From Quercus robur (taxonomy: Eukaryota; Streptophyta; Magnoliopsida; Fagales; Fagaceae), in assembly GCF_932294415.1 (NCBI RefSeq), contig NC_065544.1, forward strand, positions 12,003,351 to 12,067,350: a stretch of DNA of 64,000 nucleotides, given 5' to 3'. This document shows, piece by piece, positions 1 through 14,588 of the stretch. The notes beneath the pieces were generated by a model. The model was not told where the DNA came from, searched no databases, and worked only from the letters and a program-made list of their open reading frames with translations. Position numbers and translations under genes: made by a program. The first letter of the stretch is position 1; each line of letters opens with the position of its first letter.

Positions 1-465
1 GGATTAATCCAATATTGAAGAATGAAAGTTATTCAATTAATATGAAATTTAATATGTGTGTTAATTTGTAACAATCCAATGAGAGGATTGTCAATTAATT
101 ATACCAATGGATATCCCATGCGATATGTACGTTTATGCTATTAGTTTGTTCCAATAATTTTAATATGATGATAATAAATTAATAATTATTTTATTTATAA
201 TATATTTGATCAAGTTGTAATAGTATTTAATAAACATAAAATTCAACATATATGTGTGTTAAGGACAATGAAAATGAGTAATCCATTAATGTGATTTTGA
301 ATATATTAAACCAATAAAAAAATATTGAGTAAGGTAACAATATCCCAAAAAACAATTCACTTGTACTTGAACATGTTTATAGAGGATTAAACATTCCTTT
401 GACGTAGGACTAATTTGAAATAAATGCATTTATCGATTAACACACAATAATGAATTAATAATTTG

Positions 466-590
466 ACATAAAATGCAATGATTGGATGATGTGGAAGGTT
501 AAATGAAAAAAATATTTAAGAATTAATAAATGAACATAAAATGCAATGATTAGATGACGTGGAAGGCTAAATAAAGAAAATATTTAAGAA
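466..590. repeat. Local tandem duplication, 57-bp unit, period 68
   Basis: The sequence at 466-522, starting ACATAAAATGCAATGATT, recurs at 534-590 with a few substitutions. An 11-base spacer separates the copies. It looks like a small, partly diverged local duplication. No function is evident. Confidence 0.8.
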
Positions 591-796
591 ATGCACTATT
601 TGGTAGAATGTTAGTTTTTACTTTAGAGCACTATAGCTAAGTTTCTTGCTCTTTTTTATATATAAAAATGAAATTCCAAATTGATCATAGCTACAAAGAT
701 TTATAAATCTAAATCATAGATACATATGGCATGATCATTGATCAAATGAAGCCCTACCTTTAAGAGAACAGAGGGACATGCACAGTACGTAAGACA

Positions 797-802
<6 letters not shown>

Positions 803-836
<34 letters not shown>
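803..836. repeat. (CT)17 microsatellite
   Basis: An uninterrupted CT dinucleotide run of 34 bases, likely length-variable between individuals. Confidence 0.95.
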
Positions 837-838
<2 letters not shown>

Positions 839-2783
839 GCTGCAGAATAACAAGATTGCCAATGAAACGAAGCCAAATTCAATGAGAAAACAATGATGTA
901 GATAGTTACTTTCTGACATATATTATACAGCGCATGCATGCACACAGCGACTTCAAGAAGCTAAGACACATGACAATGCCATATGATGAGACAAAGTACA
1001 AGACTAATCATCTTTTTCTAATGTCATTTGGTAGTGTTTTCAAACAGTAATGTCTGTTTGAAGGCACACTTCAACATCTTGCAGGACATTAGTGACTAGA
1101 CTGTGGTTAATTATGATTTTATTTTATGAATCCAACAATACTTACATTGTCACGGACATCAAATTTCAAATGACATAACAATTTGTATTTTTTTAAATCT
1201 ACAGTATTGTGGGTTCCTATGAGCTCAAATGTTAAAATTTTATATCATCGAATAAAAGATTTGAAATTCAAATTCCATCATACTTAAAATCAATCGGTGT
1301 CTTAATATGATAAAAAATAATTATCATGGAGTGAACGTTATAGGCTAAAATTATATCATATCAAAAAAAAAAAATCTATAATTTTTAATCTGAATTATGA
1401 AATTAGTTTTCAAACAGAGAGGATCATTCATATCTTTCATGGTTGAAGTTTGTAGGGTATGAAGGATGAACCATTGAGATGGTCAGTTGATTATTGACAT
1501 GCCATGCAACTTCATGCTCAAATATCAAGCTCCCCTGTGCCTAAAAGGAAGGAAATATTTTAGCAAAGATTATATTCCATCCACCAACTTCCCATCATAC
1601 TAAAAAAGTTTCTGAAAGCATGATTAAGTCAAGATAGAGACACCTAAATTTTGATAATATTCTTTGCCTTTTCATCCCTCTATCTCAGAGGTCTTCATGT
1701 CTAGAAGAGGAGGTATGGTGGTTTGCTTTTGGCAATCAAAGCATCATTCTGTCTTTCACTTTATATTTTGAGTGAGTTTAACACTTTAAGAAACTTTTGT
1801 AACAAATACTCAACCGAACCAACCCCACAGCATGACACCAATATGACCTGACCTGACCTGACCCTCCCATTAAATACTGTAGCTTACAATTTACAAAACT
1901 CAAAGATTTAAATAAAAAAATGTCTAAATTAACAGAATTTTTACAATAAATTTCAATGCTATCTGACACATACTTGTTAATGATAGAGAATAAAATAGTA
2001 TTAATAGTGAATTTATATTAGAACTAATAATATTTTGTCAGCTTGATAATTATGAAAAATGTTGTCGACCTAATTATGTTTATGTATCTTATTATTACTA
2101 TTATTATTATTATTATTATTAAAAAAAAAAAAACCATTCTTGGAAAACATCAGCAGTCTAGTCATCAAGAAAAGAGATCAAAAGAACTGGTTGTCTCCCT
2201 TGATAAAAGTAATTAAAGTGTTTTTTATGGCTTTGCTTTACCAAAAGTGAACTTGTGACTTGTGATTACCATCAATCATATTCTGCAAGGAACGAGGATA
2301 ACAGTGAATTTAGACTGCAAGTTTGGGCAAAATTAGATGGTATTCAAGACACATGGCTTGCATGCTGAGTATCAGAAATCACCAAACTTATTTTGATTGG
2401 GACTCCATACCATAATGGGATATACTGTGTGAAAAAGCAAGGCAAGTGAACATCACGATCATATCGAGCTGTTCACTAAAACCAACTTGGCCCTTTCTTG
2501 CTTTTAGTGATGAATCTTGGTATTTTTATTTTTATTTTTTCCGTTTTATTTTAACTTAATGCTGTGATTGGGGGAAGAATTTTGAAAATTTTGAGAATTT
2601 TCATGATGAAGGATTAAATTTACGGAGATTTCAATTTAATCAGTTTAGAATTTCATTATTTTTAAGGTAAATTACGCTACACCTTGAGATATGGCAAAAT
2701 TCAATTCGTTACACTTAATTTTCAATAAATGACATCATTATTTTAAGTCTCAAAATAATTGACACTCGGCCTCCCTTAAACGT

Positions 2784-2826
<43 letters not shown>

Positions 2827-3289
2827 AAAATATTCTCAACAAAACAATTTCTTTACTTATTTCTTATTTAAACATTTTAAAAATAAATAGAAAGAACATT
2901 CATGTTTCTCATAAAACAGATCTATGTTATTGGTGGTAACGGGACCCATTCTTGTTGGCGGTATGGTGGGGATTAGGAGGGTGGAGGAGGATGGGTGAAG
3001 ATATTTAGGGTTGTTTGAATACATGAACTTGTTTGTGACTATTTGGCGCATTGGTTTTTTTTTTTTTTTTTTTTTGAGGTTAAAAATCATCATCAACGGA
3101 AATTAGTTATTTATTTAACATAATTAATAAGGTTGTTAAGAAATCAACATCAAATTTGTATGAGTACATCTTAAAATTAAGAAATTAAAATATTATAATA
3201 AGTAAAATTTTTACGGTAATGAAGGTAACAATAACTCGGTGATAGTATCAGTATAGCATCATTATATTAGTTGTGGCAAAAGTAACGGC

Positions 3290-3615
3290 ATGAAGGTGAT
3301 GCTTGTAGCAACAATTTAGTAGATGATGGCGGTTGTAAAAATGGTGACAGTGTTAGTAAAGTGGTGCTAGCAGAGACAATCTAGTAGATGGTAGTGGTTG
3401 TAAAAGTGGTGACAATGGCAGTGATGGGGACCACGACAACTACAATTGTAGTGGTGGCAACATTGACAATAACAAAAATGGCAATGGTAAAGATAACAGT
3501 CATAGTGGAGAGGATAATAGTGACAACGATGGTGATGACGGTAATAATGTAGATTGTATGTGTTGGCAACTGCATTGACAATGAAGGTGACAATGGTGAT
3601 GCCGTAGACGATCAC
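3290..3615. repeat. Cryptic trinucleotide-rich tract (GTGATGGTAG-like)
   Basis: GTG, ATG, GTA and ACA trinucleotides alternate for about 300 bases, so open frames arise on the minus strand that are only His/Tyr/Cys-rich or Thr/Ile/Val-rich. These frames are compositional artefacts, and no gene is called. Confidence 0.6.
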
Positions 3616-5018
3616 TATTGATAAACTTGGTAAATTACACTTTACCTCATGGAATTTGAATTTAAGATTTGAATGCTTGAAAATCCTAAGTTCAGAATTC
3701 CACCTCCAAATTCTGATCTAAACACAACATTATTGTTAACCAAAAGAAAAAATAAAAAAATCAATTTTGAAAATTTCCAAATTACAACTTTGAATTAAAT
3801 CCCATCTCGGAATTCCTCATGCAAACTTTCAGCCCTTTTTTCTTACTTTATTTTTTATTTTTTAGTGCTCACTGTTTTCTACTTCAGAATCAGGTTTAAT
3901 TCAAAATAACATATATATATATATATATATATATAAGTTGCAAAGTCCAATATTTTTGGAAATCACAGTATTCATCCTTCCCTGTCACCACTAGGATTAA
4001 CTTAACTCGGCTTTATCATCATGATATTTTTCACAGCCTTAACAGATATACTATCAACCTTTAAATCATACTCCGTCAGCTTAAAATCTAGCTTCATTCC
4101 ACTCATTACTCATACAGTAATAAGTCTTCATCACATGCAATTAAGCAAATCAGATTACTCATCATGTTTTCACTTGCTAGGTGCCAAAGTCTAATAAAGG
4201 GCATTTACATATAGACAAGCAATGTAACACAAACAATCACCTTTTTCTTTTTGGCTGAATAGACAATTACCAATGTCACCCATACAAAATGGATTGTATT
4301 CAAACTCATATTCAGCAGGGGAAAAGGTGTCACATTTTGTTCACCAAGCAGTATCAAGATGTCTTAACCAAAAAGAACAGTATCAAGGTGCAAATCATAT
4401 GATAGAACTATTCACATATCATGCTAGAGCCCAATCAGACTGCTTTCAGACAACTAGGCTTGCTAACCGCCCTGAATTTGGTCAAGAAACTTTGAGATAA
4501 TACACTGGAAGCAACACAGTCCCCCTTTCCACTATAGATAACAGAAATACCCATCCATCTTTCTTAAGGATGAAATGAAAGGATTTGCCATATTGCTTAG
4601 AGTTTAGAATTAGAAGTTTTGAACACTAATAACAATAGTTTCCGGGCTCACTAGCAAAGAACTACCTTATACTGAATGTGGAAGTCGAAGAGCATGACAG
4701 AGGATATTGGAAAGATATTTCAGCCATTTACAACCATTTCAATTTGACAACATCATGCGGCCCTTGCAAGAATAACTCAGTTGACAAGGGCAAGATCATT
4801 ACTCTTTTGCTGCTGGTTACCTTCACAGCTGTCTCTTAGCACCAGTATATGGCATTGGCTTGTGACTTAGAACAGAAAGGCCCTATGTTGGCATTGTCAT
4901 CGCTGTGTCATCCATATCAAAGGCAATATAGTGCTTTGCATGTTTGAGGGGAAGCAGTTTTCAGAAACATAGTTTCACCACCAGCACTTAATACTGATAT
5001 TATCGTTTCACAATAAGT

Positions 5019-8000
5019 TCAAGGCCAGTGCATGTAAAACAGTCCTTCATGAGATCCAAGCCATGTCCCTAAACCATAACTCTGCTGATATAAATACTCT
5101 TTATAGCTTTTCCTTTCATCCCCCACTCTCATTGGTCCTACACAGGAGTTGAATACAGTTAGTCTATAAATTGGATATATATAAAATATATATCAAGCAT
5201 TATTACCTATATAACATATCCATATAAACTGTAAAAAAATATATATATAAATAATAGAACGAGAGATGGAAGAATCCTGATACTTTCAGCTCTATGCCAG
5301 CACACAGTTGAGAGGACTGAATCAGAGAATTTATCCTCGAAAAGCAATTCACCAGACTTGATACTCCAGAGCCGCAAGTTGCAGTCCTCTCCACCTAATA
5401 GAAAAACAATGTCAGAAAAGCTTGAATTTTCTGAGACTCACAAAACTAAATGCAAGCACTCAAAATATATTTACCTGACATAACAAATTTCTCAGATGGA
5501 TCAACTCCAAGCTGTATACGTGTATGGGAATTAACATGCCCTTCATAAGATTGTACAGCGCCTCTCTGTATTAGCCGATGATCATATAGTTTTACCTGGA
5601 AAAGAATAAAAGAACAGGCATGAAAATCTCTCTCTGATGCAAGAAAATCAGAGAAATGCGAAGTGTTTGGGCTGTTTGAAGTTGATTAGAGAACTATGAA
5701 AGGCTTTCAACTCTGCAAGAGACTTACTTTTGTCGTCAGCCCTAACAGATTCTGTTACAGCAAAGTTAATACTAACACCTATACTAACTGCCTGATCAGT
5801 AGCTGCAGCTATCCTAACTACTAATCAGCTACAATATTAACTAAGATGTAGTATTCTTCTTGTCACATATTAGGATTACAATCTCAAGTAATATAATCAT
5901 ACAAGTACCGGACAAGCTGCATTGCTGCTGCTGCACCTTGACTTAAATGACGTTGCTGACTTAGCTAAAGTAGTTAGCTAAGTAATAAACTGCTCTCTCT
6001 CTCTCTCTCTCTCTATTTTTGGTTGGGCCAACCATAACACAAGGTTTAAACTGAGTGTAAAAATCATTTCAAGGACTAGAAGATCAACATTATTTTAAGC
6101 TGGCAGCTGGAACAACAATGTGTGTTAGAAAGTAAGATTTACTTACCGCACCATGAAGACAAAATCAAGGGGTTGTTTGGGATTGACCTATTTTCCAATT
6201 TTGTAAATGCCATTATTTATATGAGGTCCACTGTGCTAGTTATTGATCCAAGTGAATGAGAAAGAAGAGACTTTTTGGGATTTTGTGTTGTGGATGTTGA
6301 TGCTTGGAGTCGAACCACGTTAATAACTTAATATATTCCATCATTTCTTTTTAATCTTCTATTTATTTTCCATAATACTTTTGCAGTTTAACAATGTGCT
6401 TCATCAAAAGACATGAGACTAATAGAGATAATCCAACTTACTTCAGAAAGGAGGGTTGCAATAGGTTGACAGCCAACATAAAATTTAGTTACTCTATAAT
6501 GAATAGATCCACTTCAAAAAGGGTTTAAAAAATGATGCAATTTCTATGCTCATTATATATTTTATGAGGAGAAGGAAAAGGCAATAGGCAAATGGATTAG
6601 TTTAGAAAACAGCAATGGCATCTAGCAGTGTATAATCATTTCACAGAATAACCAATGTCACTTGTAATTACTGAAAAAAGGGTATAGTGTGAAAATGGCA
6701 CAGGAACCAGAACAGAGATCTGGAGAACATATTCATCCTTCCATTACTGAAAACGAATCCCTCTGTCCATTACAGCATTTGAATAAGTCCTCCCAAGGGG
6801 AGGGAGGAGGGCATGGGGGCAGAGGGAGGGAATGGTTGTCTCTAGAATTTTGGAAAAAAAGAACAGCTCTCTGTTTAATACCAACCTTCAATACACCCCC
6901 CCCCCCCCCCGGCGGCCCCTTTCCCCCGGTTTCTTTAAGTTCTTTCTCAAATCTATTGCGGGTATTCTTTTAAAACGGGGGAAATTAGTAGTTTTGGCCA
7001 TACATAACACAGAATAGCAAAAAGATACATGTGGCCAAACCAATGAATTGAAAAAGGATTTATGGTGATGATCACAATGAGCTGGGATCAAAGCTTAGTT
7101 GAGTTGAGTTACACTCGGAGATTAGTAGTATCCATTTCATATATCCGCACTTTAATTGACATCATGATGTACATGCATCACGCGCTTGAATACTGGTACT
7201 CTAATAAGATAAGACCAATTCAAAATTTATTTTTACATTCCATGCAGGAAAATGTTAAGTAAATAAGGGCTTGTTTGGATCACCATGATTTTGAGTGATA
7301 TCACTCAGTTTTCATCACTGAGTTTCCAAAACGCATGGGTCCCACCGAAAAAATCTTGTTTGGCTGGGTTTTTGGGTGATGTTTCCATCACTCAAAACTC
7401 AAAAATTTGAGTGATGGATGATGGAAACTGAAAACAGAATTTTGGTGTTTTCAGTTTCTAAAATATGAGTTATGATGGCAAAAGGTGAGTTATGTGATTG
7501 AGTTATGTGACCAAACAAGAATTTTGGAGTTTTTGAGGTAGAGTGAGGTTTGGGTTATGACTTATGAGTTATAGGTTTTGAGTTTGAGTTCTTAGTTATG
7601 AGTATTGAGTTATGAAAACTGAGTCATGGCCAAACCAAACAAGCCCTAAGTATCCCAAAAAGAGTTAACATGGAAGTGAACACTAACCGATCCATCCATG
7701 GAGCTTGCCAAGAAATAGTTGTCATCGAATTGAAGTGATACCAAACTAGAGTTCCAAAAACAGAGAGAGAATCATAAACACAGTAAAAAATGTTAAAACT
7801 GAAGAAACAAAATTCGATTAGAGCTGTAGCACACTAACCAAGAAATAGATGAAGGCATTTTAACAGTACATGACAGATATATGTTTCCAGAAAGCTGCAC
7901 AACAAGAGATCGAAATATATTATCCAACTTTTTATGTAAAAAGGAGCTTCAAACAAGGCACTCTGGGTAACAGTTCATATGAGTATAGAATTTTCAGGAA

Positions 8001-11000
8001 AAAAAAATTTCAGAACAGATGAAAAATAAAGAATGAAAAAGTATGCATAAACCTAACAATCACATAATACAAAATCAATGCATTTCCCAAAGTTTTTTCC
8101 AGTTAGCTCCTCATCAATCTGAATGACAAAAATTAAACTACAAATATAGAGAAGAAGAACTTGTTGTCTCAAGTCAGAGTATGAAAAGTTGTGATAACAT
8201 CACATATTTCAGTGTGCTTTAAGACTGAAAAAATGGTCTAGTTACAGAGTAGAGGTCTTAGTAAAATCAATAACATTTCACCATAATAAATACACACACC
8301 AAAATAGCAATTTGCCATCTTAAACTATGATATCAGTTGCAATGGCCCGCCTAAACTTCAAATTTATGCAATCAACTCCTAAACTATAGAGTTAATTGTA
8401 ATGTCCCCCTACCATTAAAATTTCTTCAATTTCCATTATAATTAACTTTAAAATTCATGTATTTATAACATTACCACAAGACATGTGCTTATCAAATTAT
8501 CACTAGGCACAAGCCATGTGCTCACTTTTCTTTTACTTTTCTGTGATAACGTAATAAACATGTAAAACTTAAGGTTATATGTGACAGAAACAAAAATTTA
8601 AAAGTGGAGACATGAACTAATCACATAGTTTAGGGTGAAAAAGAGTAAATCACTGGTGATAGAGTTTCCAGCTCTCAAAATGCTAACATAAAAGTACACA
8701 CGTAAAAATGAAATTAGTTCCTAGAAGAAACTCATACTTTAAACCATTGTCTACTAGAGTCTCCAACAGTTTTATCCAAGGGTGAGCAAGGTATTCTATG
8801 TCTAATAAATCTAGCAGAACTGCTTTCCCGTTTGTCACGAACATCCACTGTCACAATTGCCCCATTCCTTAGTCCGCATAAAATAGAATTTCCCTACAAC
8901 AAACAAACAAAATAGATCAAATTAAAGAATATCCCCATAAAAAGAAAATTAATTTTTTCAAAAAAATGAAAAGAAAATTTCTACCTCATTGTCACTCACT
9001 ATATTTTATTTTATCATAAAATCTAATATCTATAACCAAAAGGAAATATTAATATTCACTTATATATGTCATAAAATATAATATTTATAACCAAAAGGAA
9101 ATATTAATATTCACTTATATATATTACACCATATTAATGTCACAGTTGAATTCTGTTGAACCTTTTATGTGATATCCAAGATTCTGTGGATTATATAGAT
9201 TGCATTATGAGTGTCGTGTAGGCATGTGTTGAGTCCCATATCGGGTGCTTACTAGGATGAGATCAATTTGGATCATACAAGTGATTCAGGTTATATATAA
9301 GCAATTATGGGGAGCCCCAAATGTGTATAGTTCTTAAGAGGTATGACACAAATGCGACTAGCACTTGTATTATAACAAATGGTATCAAAGTCAATCAGAT
9401 ATTGCCATATGACTTTTGAATTGGAGCACTATATGGGCCCTTAAAAGAAAGTCAAGGCTTTGAATAGGGAAGATTATGATATCCTGAATGCGAGTGTGTG
9501 TTGTGCAGATGTGTACTGAGTCCTACATCATGAGTATACTAAGTCGATCTAGGCTATATAACCAATTAAGAGTTCTAGTTATGGCTGATGTTTTGAACTA
9601 TAGAGTAAATAAGATTAACACTTACCAAGTTATCACAATTGAACCTTGATCTCCTACCCCCCCCCCCCCCCCAAATGGCAGTCCCTTTCGTTTTAAAATC
9701 AAGTTGGTTTTTGAAACATTACTTCTAGGTTACATTGTCTAAGAACCTAGAACTTACTCCTTAGACATTTAATTTTCCACTAAGCAAACACGAGAACTCA
9801 CTCTCACACAAACATAAATACTTACACACATATCTAGGCTATATAAGAGATTACGATGAGCTCCAGTTGTGACTAGTCTTTTGGGGTATAGCACAAATGT
9901 GATTAGCACTTATATGACATTTGAACCTTGACCTCTCTTCTCTGGTTTAACAATCGGGTCAGTTTTTAAAACGTTACTTCTAGGTTATATTATCTAAGAA
10001 CCCAGAATTTGTTCCTTTAACATATATCTCGCCACTAAGCAAATATGTCAACTCACTCACTCATAAATAGATACATACATTAATATTTGTTAAATTGTAG
10101 GAGAGCATTTCTTTGGCTAGAATGTTGCACTATTAAAAAATTAAAAATTAAAAATAAATGTGAAGTCAGTTGTGATGCAACATATGATTGTAAAAGTAAG
10201 GAAAATGAAAGGAGAAACAGAAAAACCCTAGGCTTCACCACATGGAGCTGTTTGAAAGCCCAGGCTTCGCCACCAAAGGCTACTTGGAATCACCACTAAG
10301 TTAGAGAGAAAAATCTCAATTTTAGATTATTGAACATATGGTGCAGACACCAAGATGCAACAAGATTAGCACTAATTTAAATTTCAAATTTTGATATTTC
10401 ATTGATAAATTTTATTTTAATTGAAGATTTTGCAGGATTATGTTTTTTTTTTTTTTGAACTATTTTCCTTATTGATGTGCTCATTGAAGGCTTATTTAAA
10501 AAGGCTTTAATAAACATGCAAGGCGGACCTTGATGAATGAAGTTTTGTATTGAAAATTTTCCAATTGCTGGATGATGAATCCTAGCCACTTGGGTGCTGA
10601 TTCCTAAGTTTTTCTGCTTGAAACTGATTATAAGCAAACCTAAGTGTTGATTCTTAGGTCTATCCTTTATATTTCATTCAATTTCCATTTTTATCTTCAT
10701 TTTCGATACTGTCTGGCATCAACATATGTGTATGATGTACTCAAAGAAATCAAACGCCTATCCAATGAACCTCAAATGATTCATACATTACCGAATGAAC
10801 AATTTGTTGTGCGAAAACATCACTTTTACTACGACACACCCATGATGCCATTCCGGTTTCCAAATCCACTAGAGCAGCTCCCAAATTAGTACCTGTAACA
10901 ACCAACCCCTATTAGTTCCTGTAACAACACCCGCCTCCCCAAAAATAAAAAGATACCAATTTGTATTACATGACATGAAAATGAATTATTACATAACAAG

Positions 11001-14000
11001 TTGAATCAATTGCTACTGCATAGAAGGAAATAAAACAAAATATTTATAATTAGATGTCAAGAGTTTGACCTAATAATATAATCTAATATATAAAATCAGA
11101 AGCTGAAAAAATGTTCAATTTTGAAAAGCCCTAGAGAGTCTAACATTACACCAAGTGGCATATCTAACTTTTCACAAATTTGTAGTTCTATGACTACAAG
11201 ATTTTATTCCTCCACAGTCCTACAACTAAAGAATTTTATTTTGTTCCATTAAATTTGCACAATTCTAGAGTCCTACAATTAAAAGACTTCTATTCTTACG
11301 TATTTTTTTCTTGCTGTTATATTCCCTAAATTTCATGTTTAAGCATTCCAAGATGCCGAGATTTATAACCCTGATCTCAAAATCCCCTTCTTCATAACAA
11401 ATCTACAAATTAGCAGAGAAAGTCTTTGCAAGTACCATTGAACTAAAATTTCAACATAAGGTAACGAAAAACAGGTATATTTCTTTCTAATATAAGGGTA
11501 CTATGTGAAATGAAATTCAATATCTTAGCCTTGCGTTGATGATAAATCAAAGTTATCTTACATTCTCATATCTAGGATTGCATATTTAGTGTGCTCTCAA
11601 GAAATTACATTCTTTCAACATGCTTTTCCATAACCATCTGTTTGTATAATTCTTAAAACTTTAGAACATGGTTGCTAATTCCCAGCTGGTCATTGCTGGA
11701 AATAAAACACTGATTAGAAGAAGCTAAAATTCAGGATGTGTAAATTTGGCATTGGCAGATCCTTGACTCTGAAATATTCAGAGATATAAAAAATGGATGT
11801 AGTTGGATACAATATGAAATACAGCAGTAAAAAATTTCAACACTGTAGGTCTTGCAGATCTTCATTTTCTTAAAAATGAGGGGGTGATATGATGATGATT
11901 AATGGTTATTATTTAAAGAGTTGTTTTGATGGTTGTAACCTTGATTTAATAAAGTTCCAAAAAAAAAAAAAATCTAATTTTCTTCATTCATTTAATCTTC
12001 ATTTTCTTATTTAAAGATTCATGTTATACCTAGAGAATAATAATTTAGAAAATAAATTATAATTGGATAGGATATTATCTCAAATTTAGCATTTGGTTTC
12101 ATGAACGATGTCTTTGGAGTAAAAATTCATATTATTGTTATACCATTGCATTTTTCTTTCCACTATGATTTTTCTCTCTTTTTAATATTTTCTATCTTTG
12201 ACTCATTTTATGGTTTGAGTAGGTTTTTTTTTTTGATAAGAAAGATATATATTAAAAGCTACCTCATGAAAACACAAGGCAGAACAGAGAATACAGATAA
12301 GGAAACAAACAAAAAGAGAGAAGAAAAAGAAAAAAAAGAAGAAAACAAACGGAGACAACAAAGAGCAAATTAATTACAGAGAAGAGAACAAAGGAACATA
12401 GGGATAGAATCACTAGAGGTGAGTCCCCAAGCCCTAGACCAATCAAAAAGAGAGCCACTAAAGTAAGCGAGCAACTGGTCATCAGACTTGTCCCTATCCT
12501 CAAAAGTACGCCAATTACGCTCCCTCCAAATACACCACATTAGGCACAACGGAGCTAGATTCCAAACGCCAGAAGAGTGCTTTCCAAACCAATTCCACCA
12601 ACTGAAAAGCATATCTACAACCGATCTTGGTAAGACCCAAGAAATCCCAAAGGATCTAAAAACCAAGCTCCACAACAGATAAGCTTTGTCACAATGGAGA
12701 AGCAAATGATTCGCCGACTCCCCATTACAACGGCACAAAATGCACCAATCAACAAAATCGAATCCTCTACACCGCAAAATATCCCCTGTAAGAATCTTCT
12801 CCCAAGCCGCAGTCCAAACAAAGAAGGAGGCATGAGTAGGAGCCTTAGCCTTCCAAATACCTTTCCAAGGAAAGGTAATAGGCAGGGAGCTTCGGAGCTT
12901 ATTGTAGAAAGAGCGGATGTCAAAAACCCCTTTCTTCGACAATTTCCAAATCATGTGGTCTCCTTGCTCAGATTGAGGTAAGTTAGAACCCAAGGTTTGA
13001 AGGAAATCATCCACCACACCCGTCTCCCAATCATTTGGATTTCTAAGTAAAAGAACCTTCCAACTTCTCCGAGCCTCGGTCCCCAAACGTTCAAGAGATG
13101 AGGCCATCGAAGCCTCTCTATTAGAAGCAATCCCGTACACTACCAGGAAAGATAGATGGAGTGGTGAGTCCCCACACCACTGGTCCGTCCAAAGCTTCAC
13201 TCTATCCCCCACCCCTACCTTAAACCGGATGTGTTTGCTAAACACCTCCCAACCTTTTTGGATACTTCTCCATAAACCACACCCATGAACACCCCTACCC
13301 AATTTGGAAGACCAACCCCCCCACTCTTCCCCAAACTTCAGAGCCACCACCCTCCTCCAAAGACGAGTCTCCTCAACCCCAAACCGCCATAGCCATTTTC
13401 CTAGTAAAGCTTTGTTAAACGTAGTTAACTTCCTTATTCCCAAACCACCATTAGCCTTAGGAGCACACACCTTATCCCACCCCACCAAATGAAGCTTGGA
13501 ATCACCCCACAAGAAGTCCCTCTGAATCTTCTCAATCTTATTAGCCACATGCGAAGGGATGGTAAAAAGGGATAAATAGTAAGTAGGAAGGTTGGAAAGC
13601 ATACTCTTAATCAGTGTCAGTCTACCACCTTTTGACAAATACAACTTCTTCCACCCGGCCAACTTCTGACTAATTTTTTCCAATATAGGATTCCAAATAT
13701 TAGGTTAATCTTTGTGATTCCTTTTTTTAAAATTATAAATTGGTGATTTTCATGATTCGTTGCTAATGAACTAATTTTTAATATCTAAAAATGTGTTTGT
13801 TGCTTTACTCTAACAATCAAATTGGTTTACTTATCCTTAACATTATTGGTTTTTTAAAAATATATATATTGATCATGCTCTCCAAGAAATTTGAGATGTA
13901 TTTACAAATTAAACATTTTGAATAAATGACTCAATCATAATGACAGTATTGATACCCAACTTTTTATTTTCAGATTTTCTCTTATTTTACTCCATATACC

Positions 14001-14548
14001 TAGATTTGAATGGTTACAAAATATTAGGGGAATAGAACTCAAGATATAAAAAAGTAAGTTGATTCTTATACCTATATTATTTAAACTTTTTATGTTCATA
14101 TTGAATATTTTCATGTTTTTCTAATTAGTTATAGAATCTATTGAGAGCATCATATAAATTGAGAATATTATATAAATGAGGAGTCTTTGTTTCAAGCTAT
14201 ATGTGCTGATGTGAGAGGATAAGATCTATGATTCTAAGTCCATGAAATATTACCTAATGAGCTGGCATGCAAGAAAATTTCAATAATAATATTGTTATGT
14301 TGTGTCTTTAATTTATAGCAAATAAAAAGAATTAATTTATACAACCTATTTTTTATTTTTATTCTTTTACTATACCAAAAATGTTTAATGAAATGGACAC
14401 TACAGTTCTTTTGCACTATTTGGGTACAAGGCTAGTATATTTATGCACAAGAAAAACACAAGAATCTGAAAAACCACTATAGCTTGAAGTATATGAACTT
14501 AGGTCCAAGAAGAAGAGAATGCGAAGCTAAATTTAGAATTAATCTCTC

Positions 14549-14588
<40 letters not shown>

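Larger units (their letters stand above)
1..5018. other. Intergenic region, repeats only
   Basis: No coding region is supported here. The short open frames have no recognisable domain and sit in low-complexity DNA. The stretch holds a 57-bp duplication, a (CT)17 tract, a 35-base A run near 2791-2825, a GTG/ATG-type trinucleotide-rich stretch and an AT tract at 3911-3935. The last few hundred bases before 5018 probably include the 3' UTR of the minus-strand DCAF4-like gene; no poly(A) site could be fixed. Confidence 0.6.
8894..10791 (-). other. Intron 7 of the DCAF4-like gene, with local duplications
   Basis: A 1.9-kb intron between IVHS and GNSILCGL. It carries two sets of tandem repeats (9015-9124 and about 9270-10090), a C run near 9657-9672 and AT-rich DNA. 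No coding sequence is supported. Confidence 0.8.

Noticed and set aside
3367..3615. His/Tyr/Cys-rich minus-strand frame
   Set aside because: It arises from a trinucleotide-rich tract; the overlapping frame is Thr/Ile/Val-rich, as expected of repeat composition.
4273..4500. 75-codon plus-strand open frame downstream of the DCAF4-like gene
   Set aside because: No domain, no splice-consistent neighbours and ordinary length for chance in this composition.
5203..5283. Read-through of exon 12 of the DCAF4-like gene to a stop within the intron
   Set aside because: A donor at 5283 and acceptor at 5139/5138 join in phase to the conserved C-terminal exon ending GLFYMHWP, so the read-through is intronic.
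10644..10889. 81-codon plus-strand open frame (STYVYDVLKEIKRL)
   Set aside because: It is the shadow of exon 7 of the DCAF4-like gene. The minus strand here reads TNLGAALVDLETG and SWVCRSKSDV with correct splice phase.
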